The translations under genes were made by a program, and so were the position numbers. Below are positions 33,739 through 38,987 of a stretch of 38,987 bases of DNA, piece by piece. Under the pieces are notes generated by a model that searched no databases, was not told the origin of the DNA, and was given only the letters and a program-made list of their open reading frames with translations. The stretch is from assembly GCA_030053925.1 (NCBI GenBank), contig JASGCX010000037.1, positions 1-38,987 on the forward strand, read 5' to 3'. The stretch is from Flavobacterium sp. GTDB lineage: Bacteria; Bacteroidota; Bacteroidia; Chitinophagales; Chitinophagaceae. Position 1 is the first letter of the stretch. Every line of letters begins with the position of its first letter.

Positions 33739-34669
33739 GATAGTAGAATCTAGTAACCCATTTGGTGGTATCGCTTTCTTTTTCTCTGTCTGTAATTAGC
33801 TGCTGATAAGGAATTGCTGGTGATGTGTGTTTGAAATCTGCAAAATACTTTTCAAACATTTTAAACGAATGAGCTATTGTTAATGGACCACCTTTAATGC
33901 TATCGCTTTCTAGTATTCTGCCCATTACCATACGCTTAAGTTGTATGGTATTGGTTTCAGCCAAAGTATGCGTTACAGGTATAGCTACCATCAATTTGTA
34001 AGATGTTTCTGTTTCTTTTGTTACATTAAGCATGGGGGCATTTACAATAGTGCCGCCTTGTTGCTTAATATGGTGTCTTAATTGATTAACTAAGCTATAT
34101 ACATCAGCCGTGCTTGGTGCATGATTTAGGTAGGTTTTAGTACTCATCAACGCAGTATCTTTTACCATCGTGCTAATAATGTTATAGCCATAAATGTTCG
34201 CAGGCTTTTCTAAAAATTGTTGTAGTTTCTGCATCACATCTTTAATGTTTTGTTTAATGTACACAGCTCTATTATAGCGTTTAATTCTTGCAAAAGGATT
34301 GATGCTCACTGTATCGTTGTACTGGCAAATAACTTTAATTGAATCATGGTTAAAGCTTGCAACAGCAAGGTTTACAATGGTGCTTTCTTTGTTGTATTCA
34401 ACAGCTATTTGTGTGTTATTGTACGATTTGCCTACAATATGATAAGTAACATCGTTGTAAGAGGCAATTGTTTTTTCGCCAACTTTTTCCATTTTTCCAG
34501 GCCACCATTTAGCCCATTCATTTTCATTTGATAAATATTCTGCGGCACTTGTGTAATTGGTGTACATAGGTGTAACGCTTGATACCACTAGATTGCTTGG
34601 AATAATAAGATACACACTAGCAACAGCAATGGCTATTAATGCCACCAAAATAATCGACCATCTTTTCAT
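33728..34669 (-). CDS. Membrane-anchored SRPBCC/GyrI-like protein, 313 aa
   Basis: A single N-terminal membrane helix (MKRWSIILVALIAIAVASVYLIIP, about 3-24) anchors the protein. Residues about 30-140 look like an SRPBCC/START-type ligand-binding fold (NEWAKWWPGKM, IAVEYNKESTIVNLAV), and the C-terminal part (about 165-300) resembles the GyrI-like effector-binding domain (LVNQLRHHIKQQGGTIVNAP..., SYKLMVAIPVTHTL). Such two-domain proteins are common uncharacterised products in Bacteroidota. I start at ATG 34669; an upstream TTG at 34708 would place residues before the membrane helix. It overlaps the convergent lipoprotein gene and is divergent from GH65, so it interrupts the carbohydrate locus. 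No link to glycan metabolism is evident. Confidence 0.75.
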   Translation of the reverse strand: MKRWSIILVALIAIAVASVYLIIPSNLVVSSVTPMYTNYTSAAEYLSNENEWAKWWPGKMEKVGEKTIASYNDVTYHIVGKSYNNTQIAVEYNKESTIVNLAVASFNHDSIKVICQYNDTVSINPFARIKRYNRAVYIKQNIKDVMQKLQQFLEKPANIYGYNIISTMVKDTALMSTKTYLNHAPSTADVYSLVNQLRHHIKQQGGTIVNAPMLNVTKETETSYKLMVAIPVTHTLAETNTIQLKRMVMGRILESDSIKGGPLTIAHSFKMFEKYFADFKHTSPAIPYQQLITDREKESDTTKWVTRFYYPIF

Positions 34670-34756
34670 ATACAATCGCAATAAATTACTTGTAAAATAG
34701 TGTTGCAAATTAGTGCATAATCAACCATAAGGTTTTTATCATTTTCAGAATTTCTT

Positions 34757-34775
34757 TTAAACCGTTTGCAGGGGA
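34757..34775 (-). promoter_or_regulatory. LacI/cre-like operator upstream of the GH65-GH13 genes
   Basis: The minus strand reads TCCCCTGCAAACGGTTTAA. TGCAAACGGTTTAA fits the LacI/CcpA pattern TGNAANCGNTTNCA with one mismatch, and TCCCCTGCAAA is identical to 15291-15301 upstream of susC. On the + strand TTTG (34765-34768) inside the site is followed after 19 nt by TAATTCCT, a weak promoter match, so the site may overlap the promoter. It is 107 nt before the GH65 start. Confidence 0.6.
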
Positions 34776-34881
34776 TAATTTCACTGCTAATTCCTTTGTA
34801 TTCATCACAATTACAGTGTTTCAGTTGCCCAATCTGTTTAATTTTAAAAATTCTTTTTTCATGCTTGCTAATACAAAAAAA

Positions 34882-36921
34882 ATGTTTCAAAAACTATTGT
34901 CTTTACTCACGTTTAGTGTTACTGTGTTATCTACAATTTGTGCTTTTGCGCAAGACCCATGGAAAATAACTACCACAAAAATTGATCCCTCAAATTACTA
35001 CGGTATTACAGTGGCAAATGGTATGATTGGTGTAGTATCGTCACCCGAACCTTTTAAGGTAAAAGATGTGGTACTAGCTGGTGCATACGATTTGTATGGC
35101 CGTGGTAGAGTAAGCAATTTCTTAAAAAGCTTTAACCTATTGAATATGTATTTAGAGGTTGATGGCAGGCGTATTGGTGGTAGCGATGCAACCAATATGC
35201 AGCAAGAACTAAACATGCATCATGCTAGTTTTACAACCACTTTTAACTATGCCGATAAAGCCGATATTACTTACACTTATTACTCGCTACGCCAATTACC
35301 ATTTACAGTATTAATGGATGTAACGGTAACTGCTAAAAAAGACATCAATATTGGTGCTGCAAGCGTAATGGAAGCACCAGATGCTTTAAAAGATGTACAG
35401 AATTATTACAACGAAATTGATAGACCACATGTGGTAATAAGTCTTTTAACATCTGCTGCCAAAAGCCCTACTGGTAAGCTTTTAATGTGCGCTTCTAATA
35501 CTTTTTTATTCAGCGAAAAACATGGTAGCGAACCAAGAGTTATTCATGAAATGTGGGATAATAATATGCACTTGATGAAGTTTGGTAAGCAACTAAAAGC
35601 AGGCGAAAAATACAGTTTCTCAATTGCAGGTTCTTCTATTACTTCTGCGCACCACGATGACCCATTAAATGAAGCTGAACGTATGACCATTACGGCCAAG
35701 CTCGAAGGCAGAGATAGGTTGATTGCATTTCACAATACAGCATGGGATAATCTTTGGAAAAGCGATATCATTATTAATGGCGATGCTCAAGCGCAGCAAG
35801 ATGTGCATAGCATGATGTATCACCTATATTCTTTTGTGCGTGAAGGTGCTGCTACTAGTCCATCGCCAATGGGTTTAAGTGGTTTAGGTTATAACGGTCA
35901 CGTGTTTTGGGATTCTGAATTGTGGATGTATCCTGCCATGTTAATGCTGCATCCCGAAATGGCTAAAAGCATGGTTGAGTACCGCTTTCAGCGATTGGAT
36001 GCTGCTAAAAAAAATGCTTTTAATCATGGCTTTAAAGGCGCAATGTTTCCTTGGGAAAGTGCTGCCACAGGTGTAGAAGAAACACCAGTATGGGCTTTAA
36101 GCGGGCCATTTGAACAGCATATTACAGCCTGTGTAGGCATAGCTGCATGGAACTATTATTGTGTAACGCAAGACAAACAATGGCTTCAAGATAAAGGCTA
36201 TCCATTGCTTAAAGAAACGGCTGCATTTTGGGCTAGCAGAGTAGAGCGTAATGGCCCTAGTAAATACGATATTAAAAATGTAGTAGCCGCCGATGAGTGG
36301 GCAGAAAATGTAGATAACGATGCCTTTACCAATGCTGCTGCAAAAGCGGTACTACGCTATGCCACAGAAGCCACAACAATACTAGGTTTTACGCCCGATG
36401 CCGATTGGGTGCATGTGGCTAATAATATTCCTGTGTTAGTAATGGAAAATGGCGTTACTAAAGAACATGCCACTTATAACGGCGAAGGTATTAAGCAGGC
36501 CGATGTAAACTTATTAGCTTATCCTTTAAAAGAAATTACAAGTGCTGCGCAAATACGAAAAGACCTTGATTACTACCAAGCACGTGTGCCTAATGAAGGT
36601 ACACCTGCTATGACGCAAGCCATTTTTGCATTACTCTATGCTCGCCTTGGCGAAGGCGCTAAAGCTTACCACTTTTTTAAAGATGCTTACGAACCCAATT
36701 TATTGCCACCACTTCGTGTGATTGCCGAAACCAAAGGCGGTACTAACCCTTATTTTGCAACAGGTGCAGGCGGTATTTTGCAAAGTGTGTTAATGGGCTT
36801 TGGTGGCTTAGAAATTACATCTAAAGGCATTACACAACTAGCATCTGCATTGCCGCCAACTTGGAAAAGTCTTACATTAACAGGTATTGGTGTTGAAAAA
36901 AAAACCTACACTGTTAAATAA
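34882..36921 (+). CDS. Secreted GH65 glycoside hydrolase, kojibiose hydrolase-like
   Basis: Predicted exo-acting periplasmic enzyme on alpha-linked glucose disaccharides or oligosaccharides. From ATG 34882 it has 679 aa with a cleavable signal MFQKLLSLLTFSVTVLSTICAFAQ. The (alpha/alpha)6 catalytic barrel shows VFWDSELWMYPAMLMLHPE, HGFKGAMFPWESAATGVEETP and ADEWAENVDNDAFTN, with E472 the expected general acid. Near the C-terminus, LRVIAETKGG holds E616, which suits the general base of GH65 hydrolases; phosphorylases have a phosphate-binding loop there. As I recall, the Flavobacterium johnsoniae alpha-1,2-glucosidase (kojibiose hydrolase) uses Glu472/Glu616 in a protein of nearly the same length. 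ATG 34861 or GTG 34816 would only lengthen the N-terminus. GH13 follows after 30 bp. Confidence 0.88.
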   Translation: MFQKLLSLLTFSVTVLSTICAFAQDPWKITTTKIDPSNYYGITVANGMIGVVSSPEPFKVKDVVLAGAYDLYGRGRVSNFLKSFNLLNMYLEVDGRRIGGSDATNMQQELNMHHASFTTTFNYADKADITYTYYSLRQLPFTVLMDVTVTAKKDINIGAASVMEAPDALKDVQNYYNEIDRPHVVISLLTSAAKSPTGKLLMCASNTFLFSEKHGSEPRVIHEMWDNNMHLMKFGKQLKAGEKYSFSIAGSSITSAHHDDPLNEAERMTITAKLEGRDRLIAFHNTAWDNLWKSDIIINGDAQAQQDVHSMMYHLYSFVREGAATSPSPMGLSGLGYNGHVFWDSELWMYPAMLMLHPEMAKSMVEYRFQRLDAAKKNAFNHGFKGAMFPWESAATGVEETPVWALSGPFEQHITACVGIAAWNYYCVTQDKQWLQDKGYPLLKETAAFWASRVERNGPSKYDIKNVVAADEWAENVDNDAFTNAAAKAVLRYATEATTILGFTPDADWVHVANNIPVLVMENGVTKEHATYNGEGIKQADVNLLAYPLKEITSAAQIRKDLDYYQARVPNEGTPAMTQAIFALLYARLGEGAKAYHFFKDAYEPNLLPPLRVIAETKGGTNPYFATGAGGILQSVLMGFGGLEITSKGITQLASALPPTWKSLTLTGIGVEKKTYTVK

Positions 36922-36951
36922 AATCTTCTCAATTTTTTAAACCCAAATAAT

Positions 36952-38697
36952 ATGTACAAATGGCTATTGGCTGCATTACTATTGGTAGTAGTATTTGTAG
37001 CTTGTAACAACACAAAAAACGAACAACCAACAACAGATATTCCAGAGGCGCAATGGTGGAAAGAAGCAGTGGTGTACCAATTGTATCCACGCAGTTTTAA
37101 AGATAGCGATGGTGATGGTGTTGGCGATTTAAAAGGTATTATTTCTAAGCTAGATTATTTAAAAAGCCTTGGTGTTACTGCTGTGTGGTTAAACCCAATT
37201 TACGAATCGCCTAATGATGATAATGGTTACGATATTAGCAACTACCGTGCTATTATGAAACAGTTTGGTACTATGCAAGATTTTGATGCCTTGCTAAAAG
37301 GCATGCACCAACGTGGTATAAAAGTGGTGATGGATTTAGTAGTCAATCACAGTAGCGATGAACACGAATGGTTTAAGCAAAGTCGAAGTTCTCGTACCAA
37401 TAAATACCGCAACTATTACCATTGGTGGCCTGCCGAAAAAGGCAAGCCCACACCACGTTATAGCCTCTTTGATGTTAATCACGATGCATGGATGTACGAT
37501 AGTGTAACCAATGCTTACTACTTGCATTATTTCTCAAGAAAGCAGCCCGACTTAAACTGGGAAAATCCTGAATTGCGTAAAGAGGTACACAATATCATGA
37601 AGTTTTGGGCAGATAAAGGCATTGATGGTTTTAGGCTAGATGCGTTTCAGTTTGCTGCTAAAGATACCACATGGCCTGCTTTTCCTGCGGGCTACGAAAA
37701 GAACTTTTTACAGTACTATGCAGTTGGCCCTAACTTGCACAACTACCTAAAAGAAATAAACACAGAAGTATTGAGCAAATACAATGTAATGAGTGTAGCC
37801 GAAGGTGCTGGCAATTCGTTTAAAGATGCACACGACATGGTAGATGCAAGCCGCAAAGAATTGAACATGGCCTATGCTTTTGATGCAGTAGATTTAGCTA
37901 AAAAAGATGGCTACAGTGTACTAAAATTGAAAGAGATTTTTACCAAATGGGATAGTGCTTTTGCTACCAATGGATGGCTATCTATTTTCTTAGCTAACCA
38001 CGACCAAGCAAGGCTTGTAACACGTTATGGTAATGATAGTCCTGCGTTTAGAGAAGTGTCTTCTAAAATGCTGAGTACCTTTATTATGACCATGCGTGGC
38101 ACAGCTTATTACTACAATGGCGACGAGCTTGGCATGACCAATATTCGCATGAATAAAATAGAAGACTATAACGATGTGGCTACCTTAAATGAGTATAAAC
38201 ACTTGGTAGCTACAGGTGGCAATATTCCTCAGTTTATGGAGACTATAAAGTTCACTTGCCGAGACAATGGCCGCACACCTTTTCAGTGGGATAACAGTAC
38301 CAATGCAGGTTTTACCACTGGTAAGCCCTGGCTAAAAATTAATCCTAACTACACCACTATTAATGCTGCTGCGCAAGATAAAAACCCTAATAGCTCCCTT
38401 AATTATTTTAGAAATTTGGTACAATTGCGTAACGATAACAAGGTATTGGTGTATGGTAAATACGAACTGTTGGATAAGAATAATCCTAACATTTACGCCT
38501 ATACAAGAAACTTAAATGGCAAAACAGTTTTGGTATTACTCAACTTTACTAGCAAGGCCAATGTAGTAAGCTTACCAACTACTATGCAACTTGGTAAAAC
38601 CTTAATTAACAACTTACCAAATACAGTTACACTTGCTAATGGTAGCACTTTGTTACAGCCTTACCAAGCTTGTGTTATAGAAGTACAAACCATATAG
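36952..38697 (+). CDS. GH13 alpha-glucosidase / oligo-1,6-glucosidase-like lipoprotein
   Basis: Retaining alpha-glucosidase of the oligo-1,6-glucosidase/alpha-glucosidase branch, 581 aa. Signal MYKWLLAALLLVVVFVAC has lipobox Cys18. A calcium loop DSDGDGVGD (51-59), conserved region I DLVVNHSS (128-135), and the subfamily motif QPDLNW (198-203) precede GFRLDA with nucleophile D230. The acid/base is E284 in SVAEGAG and region IV is ANHDQAR (NHD, 349-351). The residue after the nucleophile is Ala, where alpha-1,6-specific enzymes usually have Val, so alpha-1,4 or mixed linkage use is possible. A C-terminal beta domain begins near residue 490. It lies 30 bp after GH65 on the same strand, so the two likely form an operon. 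Confidence 0.93.
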   Translation: MYKWLLAALLLVVVFVACNNTKNEQPTTDIPEAQWWKEAVVYQLYPRSFKDSDGDGVGDLKGIISKLDYLKSLGVTAVWLNPIYESPNDDNGYDISNYRAIMKQFGTMQDFDALLKGMHQRGIKVVMDLVVNHSSDEHEWFKQSRSSRTNKYRNYYHWWPAEKGKPTPRYSLFDVNHDAWMYDSVTNAYYLHYFSRKQPDLNWENPELRKEVHNIMKFWADKGIDGFRLDAFQFAAKDTTWPAFPAGYEKNFLQYYAVGPNLHNYLKEINTEVLSKYNVMSVAEGAGNSFKDAHDMVDASRKELNMAYAFDAVDLAKKDGYSVLKLKEIFTKWDSAFATNGWLSIFLANHDQARLVTRYGNDSPAFREVSSKMLSTFIMTMRGTAYYYNGDELGMTNIRMNKIEDYNDVATLNEYKHLVATGGNIPQFMETIKFTCRDNGRTPFQWDNSTNAGFTTGKPWLKINPNYTTINAAAQDKNPNSSLNYFRNLVQLRNDNKVLVYGKYELLDKNNPNIYAYTRNLNGKTVLVLLNFTSKANVVSLPTTMQLGKTLINNLPNTVTLANGSTLLQPYQACVIEVQTI

Positions 38698-38987
38698 CTT
38701 TAGCCAACCACAGCGTTTAAACGGTTGCTTGCTTGCGAGTTAATGAACAAAATAGTTCGTTAAATTCTTTGAAAGCTATACTGTTATTAGGTTTGAGAAA
38801 ATTTTACCTTACTTACAAGATAAGCTAGTATATCAAAATGCAAAATGGGAAGTGCAGAAAAATGAGGTAACTCTATGGGGCTTTGGTTCTAACTTCACAG
38901 ATTTTTCTTGGGCTTCGGTTGCTAGTTGTACGTTTTTCAAATTTCTCAACATGGTAAATCTCTTATTGTTAGCGTTCATTAAAAAAA
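38698..38987. other. Window end: possible gene fragment, otherwise no gene
   Basis: A perfect palindrome CGTTTAAACG (38713-38722) follows GH13. From 38771 to the edge a + frame stays open for about 72 codons (ESYTVIRFEKILPYLQDKL..., then WEVQKNEVTLWGFGSNFTDF) without a start codon, while ATG 38743 opens a different frame that stops after six codons (MNKIVR). It could be a frameshifted or partial gene continuing past the window. A short minus-strand frame also exists over the same bases. Confidence 0.3.

Overview
The window comes from a chromosome of a member of the Bacteroidota, most likely the Chitinophagales (Chitinophagaceae-like). The evidence is a SusC/SusD pair, outer-membrane lipoproteins with a Cys lipobox, start codons without clear Shine-Dalgarno sequences, and promoters of the TTTG-N19-TAnnTTTG type. 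Base composition is AT-rich. No tRNA, rRNA, CRISPR array or transposase was seen.

Positions 1-14.9 kb are mostly housekeeping genes broken up by accessory patches. Two palindromes and a 21-nt minisatellite (40-390) come first. Then come an unknown 227-aa protein, the tRNA t6A enzyme Sua5/YwlC, and aspartate-semialdehyde dehydrogenase (asd). Upstream of asd, unannotated by length-based gene finding, are an 18-residue Thr/Ile/Lys-rich leader peptide and a terminator/antiterminator pair: a classical attenuator. Behind it lies a decayed hicB-hicA toxin-antitoxin pair, each gene carrying one nonsense codon. Next are an M13 metallopeptidase lipoprotein; a three-gene AT-rich cassette (STAS-like protein, STAS+HATPase protein, one-span membrane protein); a PfkB sugar kinase; a TetR regulator; a small protein-kinase-like gene joined to an unusual Mur ligase; galE; and a DUF47-PiT phosphate-transport operon.

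Positions 14.9-38.7 kb form a carbohydrate-utilisation locus. A 680-bp control region with a LacI/cre-like palindrome and a good Bacteroidota promoter precedes susC and susD. A GAAA-loop terminator follows susD. After it come four consecutive ~1,110-aa paralogous lipoproteins, each with two FG-GAP/VCBS propeller-like halves around an ASPIC/UnbV module. A converging SRPBCC/GyrI-like membrane protein separates these from a secreted GH65 enzyme (kojibiose-hydrolase-like) and a GH13 alpha-glucosidase lipoprotein. A second cre-like site, sharing an 11-nt word with the susC control region, lies upstream of GH65, which suggests one LacI-type regulator for both halves. The likely substrate is an alpha-glucan oligosaccharide, possibly alpha-1,2-branched. 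SusCD would capture and import it, the GH65 and GH13 enzymes would release glucose, and the propeller lipoproteins have an unknown surface role.

The observations most worth follow-up are the four-gene array of double-propeller lipoproteins coupled to SusCD, the asd attenuator, the shared operators, the STAS/HATPase cassette, and the doubly inactivated hicBA.
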